NCBI RefSeq assembly: GCF_000204055.1
Contig: NW_006768784.1
Span: 124,001-188,000 of the forward strand
DNA length: 64,000 nucleotides
Source of the DNA: Melampsora larici-populina 98AG31
Lineage: Eukaryota > Basidiomycota > Pucciniomycetes > Pucciniales > Melampsoraceae
Direction: 5' to 3'
In this document: positions 36,046-47,719 of the stretch, in pieces
Numbering within the stretch: the first letter of the stretch is position 1
Layout of the letters: each line of letters begins with the position of its first letter
The notes under the pieces: model-generated
Database searches by the model: none
What the model was told of the DNA's origin: nothing
The model's input: the letters and a program-made list of their open reading frames with translations, nothing else
Program-made: the position numbers and the translations under genes

Positions 36046-39000
36046 TTATTTACTTAAAGAAGAATGTTCAGGTTTATATTTTAAAAATGAAGCTTTAACA
36101 TCTTCAACTCCGATTTCTAAACCATGAGTTTCAATACCATAACATTTCAAGATCACTCCATTCCATTCTTCAATCCATTTCCTTAATTCAGCTTCACATG
36201 CACTCCAAACTGTATTCATCACAGCTGATGGATTGGCTAAATCATTAAAATGTTTTTCTACTCTTTTGGCAAGTGCTTCGATGGATTTCTTCAAATCTTT
36301 TTTATCAAAGGATGAAATCGCTCGTTTTAAGGCCGATTTCGTGTATTGACTATGCATTGAAATCTCACTAGGAGACGTAGTTCTTAATAATTGTTGAATG
36401 CCTTCGAAGAAGTCCTGTGATATGAGAGGAATTGATTTGTTTAGTATCTTTTCGTCTGTTGCCCTTCTTATCTTACGTTGGACAACTCACAATCAATCGA
36501 GCCAAAGGCCGTCGAAGTACCAAACGGATGTACAAATTCAAATTCTGATCGTACTGTTCCTTGGCTTTTTCCAACCAGTGACCTAATGCCGACACATTGA
36601 CTTTAGAGGCCGTCGTGACAAAGTGGTGCATGTTTTCTAAAGATTTGTGTGATAAATTGATCGATCGATGTCAACGATCACACGATTCTCGTGACCTCTC
36701 AGAGTCCGAAAATGAAGAAACTCACCGATAATCAATGTATGATAGTTCAATCTATCTTTATCTCTGTCTTCTTGATTGCCACCTCCACCTCCCACAGCTG
36801 GTGTTTGATCCTCATCATTTTTCGCCATCGTCTGCAATGACTCGAACATAGATTGTACAATCTGACCATAGACTTTGTCTACCAATTTACGGGTCGGATT
36901 TGCTTGATCGTCTACTACTTCCATTTGTCGTTCCACTCGAATCACAAAATCCGGAAATGTTGCAATGAACCCAACCACCCCTTTTCGTTTCTTCACCGTC
37001 AGTTTGGTTGTTTCAATTGCCTTTAATTGGTCTTTGACGTATTTTTCAAAGAGACTCAATGACTTTCGTTGTTGGACTTCGAGAGTCTTCAACCAATACT
37101 CATTTCTGATTTGTTGGGCAGCTTTGATCGTCGTGTCGAGCGCGGCCAGCACACTCACCATCTGCCTGTTAGACACCACAGCCAAATTCCGAGGGAAATG
37201 CATAAGAGATCAGCGCCGACCCTTTTGTTCATAGCAAGTTAGAAGAAGCAGGACACTCACAATGGATCTCTAGCGACAAAAGAATCGATCCAATCCTTAA
37301 TCACACCAGGCAAGAATCCAAAAATCAAATCCATGACACTCAAGATATCCTTGAATTTATTCCCTTTCAGACCACTACCAGCTAATGCAGCTTTCCTAAA
37401 ATAACCTTCCAAGTCAGCATAATCTGCAAATGTGATCATGTTATCTAATTCATCATCGGCCGATTGAACATTCAAAAGATCTCGAACAAAGTTCTGTTCG
37501 CGTTCCAAGTTCTTCAAAACTGATACAGATATGATCTCTAAACCCTTCCCAGCTGTCATCTCTCCTTGACCGGTTCCACCTGAACCTTTCTTATCTTTTC
37601 GATCAAATCTTGCTAATGGTTTGCGTGTCGCTGAGACCTTCGCATTAGTCGGTGACTGGATGACTGTTGCGGCAAAAGCTGAAGAGATCGCAACATCAAC
37701 TAAGTATAAATCATCTTTCTTGATCAATCGGTCCAGAGACTTACTAGCTTCAAGTTCCTCTTCAGTCGGCTTACGAATCTGCGACCGACAAGCCTCGAAT
37801 AATGCACTGATTTCTTTCTTATGCAAGTCACTAAAGGTGGCAAAGTAAGCCTGGATATATACGCACGCAGGTTAGGAAGGATGAGGCTTTGGTCAAGATT
37901 GTATATTTTGCAAAGAGATACTCAACTGCACACAATTGTTGATATCTGGCTTCATCTAGCTCCTTCATGAATAAAGTCAATCCACAATACGTGCCCAAGT
38001 ACTTCTCTAAAGGCTCGTGCGACGGCAAGCTTAAGTTTGCTATAATTGTTTCGTTGCTCGAGTCTTTCAAAAACTTCTCAGACTATCAAAAAATGATCCC
38101 AAAAAGTATGATCGTTTGTCAACAACAAAAGATTGATACTAGCGACTTGATTGAATTCTACAAACCTCATACTTGAACATTACGGCCAGAAACTCGTATA
38201 CCCGTTTACAGAACTGCTTCGCATCTCGCTTGTATTCATCGACTGGATCGTCAGCAGCAGCTACTGCAGCTGCATTACCCATATCGCGGACCGAGAGGAT
38301 AGCCTTGTAGAGGATGGTGATCGATTTCTCTAAGTTATTTACACCTTCTGGCTTATCAAGTGGTTCCCGGACTAATGAATCCAGTACATCACGTGGAATG
38401 TGGACGGTTTGCTACAAAATCAAAGATTTGGTGACGAGGTTTAGAATTGTAGACAATGATCAATTGAAAAGTTGCCAAGTTGCGTACCATGAGTTCTTCG
38501 ATTTCCTCCAACAACGATCTTTGATTTGATATCTGGACTTGAAGACCTCTGTTCTGTCCTTCAATATGCGTGACCTCATCGCTCACAAGCTGAACAGACA
38601 TATATCAGTATTCAATTTTCTTAAAAGATATGATTGAAAGTAAGATATCTTAAGATACTCACATTGAGTTGAGTTCGATACAAGCTTAGCATAGCTTCCA
38701 TCTTATCTAACTGAGCTAGACCGTCATCGAGACTCTTCCCAATCAAATCTACCCGGTCATCGTTCTCAATTATTGCATGAATCTCAGCTAATTCCAACGC
38801 TTTGAGTTCGTTGAGTAGCCTTTCTTCAATCAGATCAACTCCTTCGACCCTTGTTCCAATCATCCTCCACTCAAATCCTTCCAACATTTCTTCAACATTG
38901 GCTAGTATATCATGTTGTGCTTCCACTGTTCCTTTGGATGGTTCAGCTTCTTCGCCTTCCTGATTTACCGCAGGTTTCATAATGAAATCTATGTCTTCAT

Positions 39001-40394
39001 CTGCTGGATTTGACGATTTGCCTCTCCGTGGTATTCCTTCTTGTTCATGACGAGATAAACCGGCAGCTGCCAAACTTATTGGTCTCGGTGGCTCTTGTGC
39101 TGATTGAGATGAATTGGGTAGTGGTTGCTGTTGTAGAGAGGAACTAGTAGAAGGACGTTCTTCGTTTGTCGAACGAAGTGGAGAACTGATTAACCGGCTG
39201 ATGGAGGGGGTCACTGGCTCCTTCAGATTATTGGTAGGAGATTTACTTTTGTTGAACTTGAGGGGACGGGGTGAGACCGGTGTCATTTGCTTAAGTCCAC
39301 GTCGATTGCCGATACTATCACCATCAGTGTCAGGTGTACGAGAACGCTGAGAGCTCGTTTCAAACCGTGGTAAGAGAGAAGATGATGCACGAGAAGGACT
39401 TGTATGAGGTTCGACGCTGGTGGCATGCGATGCGACAGCTTCGGATCGAGTCGGAGTGAGTGGGGTGGGCGTACCGGAAGGCTTGATCGAGCTAGCAATT
39501 GAATTCGTCTCTGAGATTTGAGCCGATAGGACGGGCTTGCGAGAGCTTGGCTGAGATCGAGCGGCTGATGGCGATGGATGGCCTCCACCGCGGATGACTG
39601 GAGCATGAGAAGGACTGGATGGAAACGCAGATGAAGGGATAGCGTAAGCGGGAATAGCTAAATAAAGAACAGTGAGGTCAGCGCTAGTACAGATAATGAT
39701 TTGATCTATGAATGAAGTGAATTAGGACAGACTGTAGTCATCGTCGGGAAGACCGATCATAGAGGGTAGCTTCCCATTGGCGCATTGACGAAAAGATCGG
39801 ACGAGTAAGTTGACAAACTCGGCGCGTTCGTACACATCTTCAGCCATCCAAGTGTACGAACGCGAACCGAGTGACAGTTTGAAAGCTGAGTCCTAGGAAT
39901 CATCGAGTTTCAGTTAAGAGGGTTTGGTAGGTAGGAAAAGCAAGCAAGAAACCCACGTTGATGAGTTCGACCCCTCGAAGATCAATGACATCCCAAGTCT
40001 TTCCAATCGAGAAACTACCATTAGAATTGCGTTTAGACTTGTGTAAGAAGACCTGTCCCGAGGGTCCAACTGTGATTTGAGCATCAATCGATGAAGATTA
40101 GTAAGAAATTGAGTGTTAGGAGGAATAAGAGAAGAGCTGACCAGCTAACAAGATATAACGCGGTTTCCGTTCACCAGTTGATACATCCTCCCAAGTTTTA
40201 CAATGAGATATGTAGGATTGGCCAGCTAGAGAACAGGTGATCAAAAGCAGATTATTAGTTTGTAAGATGATTGATCGATCGAGATTTAAGGAGGTATAAG
40301 TTAACAGCTTACTTTGACCAGCGCTTCCTTTCGATGAAGAAGAAAAGAGAGAAGTGATGATATGTTTTCTGATACTTTCTGGATCGACTGACAT
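36046..40394 (-). CDS. SEC3: Exocyst complex subunit Sec3
   Basis: Sec3 is one of the eight exocyst subunits. It marks sites of polarised secretion by binding PI(4,5)P2 and Rho-type GTPases, then tethers vesicles to the plasma membrane. The ATG is at 40394. The N-terminal part has the Sec3 PH-like domain: SYISHCKTWEDVSTGERKPRYILL, then GQVFLHKSKRNSNGSFSIGKTWDV and a SRSYTWMAEDVYER segment. A long Ser/Pro-rich linker follows (39620-39120). The coiled-coil core has EEMLEGFEWRMIGTRVEGVD and KSLDDGLAQLDKMEAMLSLYRTQLN, diagnostic of Sec3. Helical C-terminal exons run to the stop at 36046, ending with MHSQYTKSALKRAI and FLKYKPEHSSLSK. There are at least ten introns of ordinary size. No frame break was found in the exons inspected. 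The protein is probably well over 1,000 residues. Confidence 0.9.
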
Positions 40395-41758
40395 GATTGC
40401 GTTTGATGTTCTTGATCGTATAACTCTTGACCGTTTTCTTCATGACCCAAACTGGACTTGTATTTATACCAAAACCTTATCTAAGTATCAACCATCCAGG
40501 ATCATCCTACGAATTTCAATTTCACCCTCAACTTTCGGTCATAGAATTCCATCTCTGACACTATCACTCTCATCCTCACTGGGGTTGATAGACTTGATAG
40601 GACGATAGCGGGCAGGATGACACATGGATTAATGGATATCCTAAAGTCCAACACATGCATGAATCTGTTTGCCCTCCAATGAACAGCGCTCTTCTCTTCC
40701 TTAAAATCAAATTTATGTACAGTCAAAACTCCCTAAAGCCATACCATTCTGTGGAATCCAGGGGCTATGGGCTTATAGGGTTTTAGCCTATCTATGGTTT
40801 TACTAAAAAAACCCTCTAATACCATAGAAGTATGGCTTTATCAGAAACACCCTCTAATGCCATAGATGCATGGTTCTTTAGAAACAAAAACTCTATCAGA
40901 CCATGATAATCATAGATTTAGAGGGCTGAGCAAAGAGAACAATCAATCACAAAAGTGAAGAACAGTAAGGGTGACAGAGGTTTATGAACACACATAGATC
41001 ATCAGGTTGAGGGTAGAGGAGAACAGCGGAAGAAGTCAGTGATGGTAGACTGCTGAGCAGTTAACTCTGTGGTAAAGTATGGGTCTAGCGGGGATAAAAA
41101 CCACATTTTCCCACTATTTTGGTATGGGTTAAGGGGCTAGAGGGGTTAATCCAAATTTTGGCCTGCACCACAAATGTGGAAACCATACCCTATGGCTTTG
41201 AGGGGTTTATGGATTTAGCGAGTTATGGATTTGGAGAGTTTTGACTGTACACCACAGGGCAATTGTTGAGCCAAAAGCTGAGCTCAAAAGTCGTCGTGTC
41301 CGAAATTCGGTCAAACGCTGGCCGAAAGCTGAAGTTTCGGTCAGATCTTGACGGTCAGGTGAGACCGGCTGTTTTCTGGCCGAAACCTGAGCTTTCGGCT
41401 TGAAAAAAGCCGGTCGGTTGGCTGGTCGATCTGGCCGTATATCAACCAGCCGTATGGCTGTCAAAGGTTGGCCCAAAACCGAGCTTTCGGCCAGCTTTTC
41501 AAGCGTTCAAAAAGCTGGCCTTGAGACGGTCAAACAGACGGCCAAAAGATGGGTATGGAGTAGAGTGGGCTCCACACGATTTAAATAAGTTTGAATCACT
41601 TGTGACTGTAAGATGTCACAAGTTAATGACGATATAAGGTGAAGTCTGTGATGAACTTCTTGGTAAAGTCCTTATCCACATTCCTTTTGACCTCCATCAT
41701 CAATCAACATTGCCAGCTTTCTTTCCATCTTTCTCAAGACTCTCACATCAATGCAGAG
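40395..41758. other. Short SEC3 upstream region followed by nested elements
   Basis: The SEC3 promoter must lie in 40395-40717. Then come a 532-bp MITE (40718-41249) and the left part of a larger inverted-repeat segment (from 41250), rich in GGCCGAAAGC-like words and holding a hairpin GGCCAGCTTTT...AAAAAGCTGGCC at about 41491-41520. Confidence 0.6.
40718..41249 (-). mobile_element. 532-bp MITE, TACAGTCAAAACTC termini (copy 2)
   Basis: Reverse-complement twin of the element at 15608-16139, same length, with only a few differences seen by eye. TA at both borders. Its right TA border (41248-41249) coincides with the left TA border of the larger inverted-repeat segment at 41250-42743, so it inserted exactly at that edge. 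Confidence 0.9.
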
Positions 41759-42281
41759 ATGTCCAACCCCACATACAGTATAGCTTCCTCATCATCGCCT
41801 CGTCTTCGTCTTCAGCAAATGGAAGCAGTTTTTCTTGAGCTTTCTACTGCCGGACTAGGTAGTTCTTCGCTCTGGAAGAATACCAACAGTCAACTCTCCC
41901 GATTCCGATCAAAAGGACCTCGTTATACCAAAGCGTGAGTGATCCGTTTTCAATTTCTTATTGATTTTAATCACACTGATTTCATATTGGTCCAATAGCT
42001 TCTACAAGCTTGTCATCGACAAAGACAAACACCGTGTCTGTGTAGGCTTTGCTAGTCGACGAGCGCACACCAACTCCCTTTGAGGCAGAAAGGGAAGTCG
42101 TGCGCGCTCGTCCAATAGCTTCTACAAGCTTGTCATCGACAAAGACAAACGACTTTTTGATGGCCAACACACCGCTGAAGATTTAAGAAAATTAAATTTA
42201 ACTGACTTCAAGCTTCCAACTGAATCACAAGTCGATGCAGCTATTGCTGCCTTACCTCAACACCCCTCTGCAGATACTTAA
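41759..42281 (+). CDS. Small protein of unknown function, intron-containing
   Basis: Two exons, 41759..41934 and 42119..42281, give 112 residues. It starts MSNPTYSIASSSS and continues with a basic helical region (RLRLQQMEAVFLELS, then SQLSRFRSKGPRYTKA). Exon 2 adds FYKLVIDKDKRLFDGQHT, then EDLRKLNLTDFKLP, and ends in ALPQHPSADT. No family is recognised; small size and basic N-terminal half would fit a mitochondrial or ribosome-associated protein, but that is a guess. A longer reading from an ATG at 41639 exists. The intron holds an inserted element, and the acceptor is present twice: using the first copy (41998) hits a stop 26 codons later, using the second (42118) restores the full protein. 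The gene lies inside the inverted-repeat segment 41250-42743. Confidence 0.6.
41990..42150. repeat. 41-bp direct duplication flanking a truncated foldback element
   Basis: Positions 41990-42030 and 42110-42150 are identical and include the intron acceptor CCAATAG plus 32 exon bases. The 79 bp between them (42031-42109) match one end and the centre of the foldback element at 48747-48859. Confidence 0.95.
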
Positions 42282-42960
42282 ATTACGTTCTACACATCAA
42301 CATCATCCATATTGTTATCCTTTCAGATTATCTTTGTTTCATTCTATTACATATGTATCTTTTTTGTATCGCATAAACAATAAAATATGTACATAAATTG
42401 CAATTCAATCGTATCAATCAAAATAAAAGCCAGTCAAGAAGCGACTGGATCTGAGCCAGCAGAACGATAATGGTCAAATACCGGCTACAGACCATCAATT
42501 GACCAGCAGACAGCTAGTCGATCGATCGATCAAGAGCCCACGCGGATCATCTCAATTGGCTCGAAGCTGGCCGCTTGATTGGCTCACGGCCGTCTTTTGG
42601 CCAGCTCACGGCCGCCAGCGAAGACCAGCCAAAAGACGGCCATTCCACTGACCGGTTTTTGGCGGCCAGCCACCACCAAGCAAATCTGGTCTATCGGCGG
42701 TCTTTCCCGACCATCAAACGGCGAGCTCAATTGCCCCGTGGTGTACGGTACAATTGGAAAGACACACAGCCGTTTTCACGTCAAGATCAAATCAATCCAG
42801 CTTTACGGAGCCTGCGAGCCAAGGTCAGTTTCGAGAATCCAACTCCAGATTGAACCACATGGGTCCTTGAGGTCATATGATCACACTGCGAATATAATGT
42901 ATTTTTCCAAGGTGAAAAATGATCATATTTATTTTCCAAGATGACTCAGAGTTTACCACA
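42282..42960. other. 3' flank of the small gene and right part of the inverted-repeat segment
   Basis: The AT-rich part to about 42430 is probably the 3' untranslated region. The rest is hairpin-rich subterminal sequence of the segment ending at 42743, followed by about 215 bp before the transposase relic. Confidence 0.5.
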
Positions 42961-45750
42961 ATGCCACTCAGCAAAGCAACCAAAGCTCAAAGGAAGCGGT
43001 GCAAAGCTGAAATTGCTCAGAAAGCAGTAAACTCATCACTTGTTGACTCAGAATCAGACTCAGAACCAGTTATCACTTTCATCAAGAACCCAACAAAAAC
43101 TTTTCCAACAAGCCCAGCCAACACTATCTGGAGTCTACCTGAAGAATATCCAGACCGTGATCCAGCCTTCAATATTGAAACAGACATTGAAATAGACACG
43201 GACAACAAAAACAATAATGATGCAAACAATCAAATTGTTCATACCATTCAACAAAATTTTTGTGATTCTGATGATGAAGACATGTGCAATCAAGCTGTTG
43301 TCAATGCAAATCTTTGGCCAGTCTTCCTTCAACGTGATGAATTGAAGCCCAGTGTTGGTAGGTGTATCAACAAAGATGGTGTTGTGATGAAGGGCTACAA
43401 AACTCCGATTCAACACACTGACACAAACAACCCAAAGTTAATCTCAAGACCCATCGCCAAACAGACCAAGCCATATTGCAAGAAGAAGATGAAGAAAGCT
43501 CTTGGAAATGGTCCCTTGATTTCTAGCTATTTCACTCAATCAACTACAATCACCCACACCTCATCAAATCACAGCTTGTATGACAAAAAAGATGAAGAAA
43601 GTGATAGTGGAAAAGAAGAGCATGTTGACAATATTGACAATAATGAAGACACTGTGTACAATGACATGATTGATTCAAGAGTTCAGCAATACCAAGAAAC
43701 TCGGAAAATAGCCCAAGGCCCAGTTGAAAGACTTCAGAACATCAATGATCAGTGGGAGGAGCTCAACTCTGCTTTATGTCAAGCTACAGTTGATTATGAA
43801 CGTAAACACAAAAGCAACCCTCAGTTTACTATCCCAGAATTCGAGATTGTTGAGCTACGCAAGTTCAACTTACGCCGCAAAGAATTATCAATTGCAAAAG
43901 CCAAGTTGCCAGCAATCACTGCATCAATCTTAACCGCACAGTCTTTGTGTTGACACTTACCTGAGACCAGACGACCAAAGTTCATCAGTGGAATTGGTCA
44001 AGCCTGGAAGATTTGAGTTCAAGCAGCTCATGTTGTCAGATTCAAAGAGCCCTCATGCTCTAAAACTGGAACTGCCAAATACCAAGCGCACCCTTTTCTA
44101 CTGGACAACAAAAGTATCTGTGAGGAGTTATTGAAGTGGTCTGTAACACAAAAGCCTGGAGATGTGAGTTTTCACTCCCTTTCCTAATGTCCATACTATC
44201 TCTTACAAATTTCTCAACTTTCCTTCAGGTGACTCCAAGGACATTCCACAAACACACAAACAATGAAGTTTTACCTTGGTTTGTTGCCAATAAAACCATC
44301 TCACTAGTTACCGTGTACCAATGGATGTACAAACTGGTATTTCAATCTCACCAATATCACAAATCTATCTACTATGATGGTCATGATCAACCCAATGTTG
44401 TTGAATATTGGAACAAGTTTATTCAGGAGGTAGCTGAAATAATATCCCGATCAATGAAATACATTGGTGACCAACTTGAGAAGTTGATCTTACCTGAAGC
44501 AGGGGCACTAGGTCACAAAAAACAGACGGTCTTTGTTTATCATGGCAAGTCCACAATCCATGCAAACAAACAATCAGCAGTTCATGGCTTCTACCTCATA
44601 CCTCTGACCTTCAATCAAAAAGTAACAGGCGACTAATCCACATTTCCAACTTTATATTAGAGACTAGCGGTTGGTTGGTATTGACACCCTTACAAAAAGA
44701 AGAACTCAAAGAGATGAACAGCAGTGTTATATTTCCACCCGTTGATGATGATGCAGTTGTCATAAATCTGGGCGCAAAAGGAGACAAGTGGTGGGATATG
44801 GAGCAGCTCATAAATCAAGTCAAAGAATCAGTGATTCCAATCTTTAACCTTTTGCACCCAAATACCCAGGGTGTATTTGTATTTGACTGTTCATTGGTTC
44901 ATGAAGCCTATGGTCCTACCGCTCTCCGTGTTCAGAACATGAATGTTGGGCCAGGCGGCAAGCAAGCAAAGCCTTGGGACACCATCATACCATCTGACAA
45001 TCCCAACATACCAGCCGAGCTTTGGGGTAAGGCACAATCAATGGTCTTCCCCTCGGACTATCACAACACATCATTAGCTGGAAAGGCAAAAGGCATTTGT
45101 ATTGTCCTTCAAGAACGTGGATTATGGAACCATTACCATACTCAGGCCTAAGTCTCGGCAAGAGCTTTGTAGGGCAGTGTGCTGATTGTAAGAAATCTAG
45201 TTTGGCTCAAGATGTGAAGCAAAGAGCTACACATCAAGTGAAAGAAGCCAAAGCGAATGGATTCTTCATGGGACCCAATCAGTCTTTGCTTAACCAGGAC
45301 TGTGAAACACAGGAGGCTCTGCAGTCTCATGAGAACATCAATACAACCAATCCGGCTCCAGCTTCAAATGTCATTATATGCTGTGGTCACAAAGCTCTTA
45401 GCCAGCAGTTGGATTTTCTCAATGAAAAGCCACTTCTTCAAATGATAATTGAAGATGCTGGTCATACTTGCTTGTTTCTTCCTAAGTTCCACTGCAAACT
45501 GAACCCAATTGAAATCTTTTGGGCCTTTATCAAACATTGTAAGTCACTTTCTCTTGCTGATCTTCACTTATCATAAACACTCAGTTAACCTTTTTACTTG
45601 CATCAGAATATCGGCAGAAAAGTACGAGTGCAACAACATTTGCCCAGTCAAAGGCTCTGTTTGAGACGGTGATGAAATCATGCCCAATCTTGGTGATCCG
45701 CAAGTACTTCCGCAAGATTGATTGTACACATCAACACTTGAACCGCTCCA
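42961..45750 (+). pseudogene. Decayed DDE-superfamily transposase
   Basis: Plus-strand pieces resemble the large DDE-endonuclease transposases common in basidiomycete genomes. The N-terminal part (from 42961, MPLSKATKAQRKRCKAEI) is acidic and basic by turns. Two in-frame stops follow (TGA at 43951, another near 44012), then HPFLLDNKSICEELLKWSV, an intron-like gap, and VTPRTFHKHTNNEVLPWF. Frame changes lie near 44620 and 45150. Catalytic blocks: where HDES is usual there is HGKS (first Asp replaced by Gly), FVFDCSLVHEA keeps the second Asp, and FHCKLNPIEIFW keeps the Glu. The tail includes RKYFRKID. With two stops, two frameshifts and a lost catalytic residue it is almost certainly inactive. 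Confidence 0.75.
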
Positions 45751-46074
45751 AAACGCTTTGAAATTTGGCCCAATTTCATATTGTATTGGAGTCAACACTA
45801 TGGATCGCTCCGCTCTGCAATTGATGTTTATGGAAAAAAAAATCTTGCAAAGTTTCGGAGCGGAGAAATTGCTATTTTTTGCTCCGGAACTTTGCTATAT
45901 AGCGCATTTTCGCGCTGATGATGTGAGAGCGTAGAAAAAAAGGTCATATTTCAAATCTATGTGTATGTGACCAAGCCTATAGGGCTGGGACAGGTAGGAG
46001 AGTAGATAGAGTGTCTTTAGAAAAGGAACAATATGAGAAAAAAGAAAAACTAGTATAATAAAAGAACTCAAGAT

Positions 46075-46522
46075 GTGAGTTGAGTAAGAACAAAACTTGT
46101 ATAAAAAAGAAAAATTGAATAAAAGTAAAATAAAGATCCCTCTTTATTTTCAGCCTTTAAATTTTTACCTTCTGATTTTGATTTGGTCACCAATGCCCAA
46201 ACTTGTCTATTCTCATCTAAAGCTTTATTATGTGATCTAAAGAGTTCTTGTTGTTTGTTCAAAGTGGTCAATGATTCACATTGGAATAAACAAGTTTGAG
46301 AGATTGATAATTGATAAGTGATTTGATTGAATTCGGAGATTAGTGCTGATAAAGTTGAGTTTGGTTGATTAGCATTTTGAGATAGTATAGATTGAAGTGT
46401 AATAAGTGGTGGGATTGGATTGGGATTGGAATTTAGATTGGAATTTAGATTTGGATTTCAGTGTTGATGTTGATTTTGATTTGGAATTGAATTTGAGTTA
46501 GTGATCATAGCATTTGACATTT
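46075..46522 (-). pseudogene. Short coiled-coil protein gene with in-frame stop
   Basis: From ATG at 46520 the frame reads MSNAMITNSNSIPNQNQ, an Asn/Gln-rich start, and meets TGA at codon 21. The same frame is then open for over 120 codons: an Asn/Pro-rich stretch, a helix-forming block (TLSALISEFNQITYQLS), then QQELFRSHNKALDENRQVW and a basic patch before the stop near 46075. No ATG lies between the TGA and the helical block. One base change (TCA to TGA) explains the break. The family is unknown; size and helix pattern would fit a small subunit of a larger complex. Confidence 0.4.
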
Positions 46523-46689
46523 TGATGGTTTGTCATGTTCCATTGGTCGTGTTGGTTGTGGAGGTGGCAATCTAGGATCAAAACAGGTGAAGATGGGTGG
46601 CGGGAGGCGTTGATCTAGTGAAGGGGTGGAGTGACAACCCTCTACCCACCTCATGGGTCAGAATGTCTGCTATATATTGGATATATCAG

Positions 46690-46880
46690 AGAGCGTGAGG
46701 CCCCAGTCCATTTTGTAGCGGTCACTCCGCTATGGAAAAAATTGGCTCTTGAGTTTGGTGTGCGGGTACTGCTATAGCCTGCAGAGGCTATAGCGGGTGC
46801 CAAAATTGCTCCAAAATTGCTCCAAAATTGCTCCAAACCCGCTATTTTGAGCGGAGCGGTTTGGGTATTTTACACATTCT
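46690..46880. repeat. GCTCCGC/AGCGG-rich foldback-like repeat with 12-bp tandem copies
   Basis: AGCGGTCACTCCGCTA, GCTATAGCC...GGCTATAGC and GAGCGGAGCGG are mutually complementary words. Three tandem copies of CCAAAATTGCTC lie at about 46799-46835. A related GCTCCGC-rich stretch at 45738-45932 suggests a second copy. Confidence 0.5.
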
Positions 46881-47719
46881 GCCTACATGATAGTTCTTTT
46901 TCCTGATTTCATCGTTTCTCCCAATCACTACTGTTTACAAATTCTTCTCTTTGATCAGGCAAGGATATTCAAGCCTTCAAACCGCTCAGCTGGTCAAGAA
47001 GTACAAGTTGCATTGGTCGATCCCAAGAAACACAGCCTTGTCCATTGATGTGCTTACATCATAAGGCTCTCAATCTTTTGATGTTTCCTTTCTTCATATT
47101 CTAACACTTCTTAAAAATGATTGAGCTTATCATTCTCATCTTTTCTTCACAATATCCATCCATGTGATCTTGGGGCAGCCTTGTCTTTGTAAGAGAACAC
47201 TCAAGGACTTAACTAAGGTTGTTTAGGTACTTAATTAAGGTTGCTTAAGTGATTATGTACCTAGGGCAGTACATCTATTAGCATAATACAGCTTGTACAT
47301 ATGCTTAGGTCCCAAAATGTGGGAATTTTGGTGAAAAAAAAAACTTCTGAACCGTTGAAATTTTTTGACTTTTTTTTGTATTTTTGGAACAAGCTCATTC
47401 AGCCTGTTCCATAATTATGCTTGTATGTAGGGTAGGGTACCTTTGACTTGGGGTAATACCAGGTCAAAGTTGAAATTTCAATTTGGCGGGCAGGGGTAGT
47501 AGGAATCTGCCTTTAGCAACTGTATGTCATTTGGCAAGCTTTGGTCTGGTTGATGTTGTTGAGCAGGCATTTGGATGGTTTATACCTTGATATCTTTCTG
47601 AGAAATATGAAGTTGTTGAGTCCTTGGTTTTGTATCTCTTGCAAGCTTGAGTGATCTTGAACCACCTTGATGATACATATGTGGCTAAATGCTCAAAACC
47701 ATGCTTCATGTGGTCTATA

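Larger units (their letters stand above)
41250..42743. mobile_element. 1.5-kb inverted-repeat segment carrying a small gene
   Basis: CACCACAGGGCAATTG at 41250-41265 mirrors CAATTGCCCCGTGGTG at 42728-42743 (15 of 16 bases), and both outer borders are TA. Both subterminal regions repeat GGCCGAAAGC, CTGGCCG and TTTTGGCCAGC words and contain long hairpins (for example GGCCGTCTTTTGGC with GCCAAAAGACGGCC at 42588-42641). It may be one element that captured a gene, or two related short elements flanking one. Confidence 0.55.

Noticed and set aside
42575..42944. Overlapping plus-strand frames of 92 and 121 residues
   Set aside because: They lie in hairpin-rich terminal sequence of an inverted-repeat segment.
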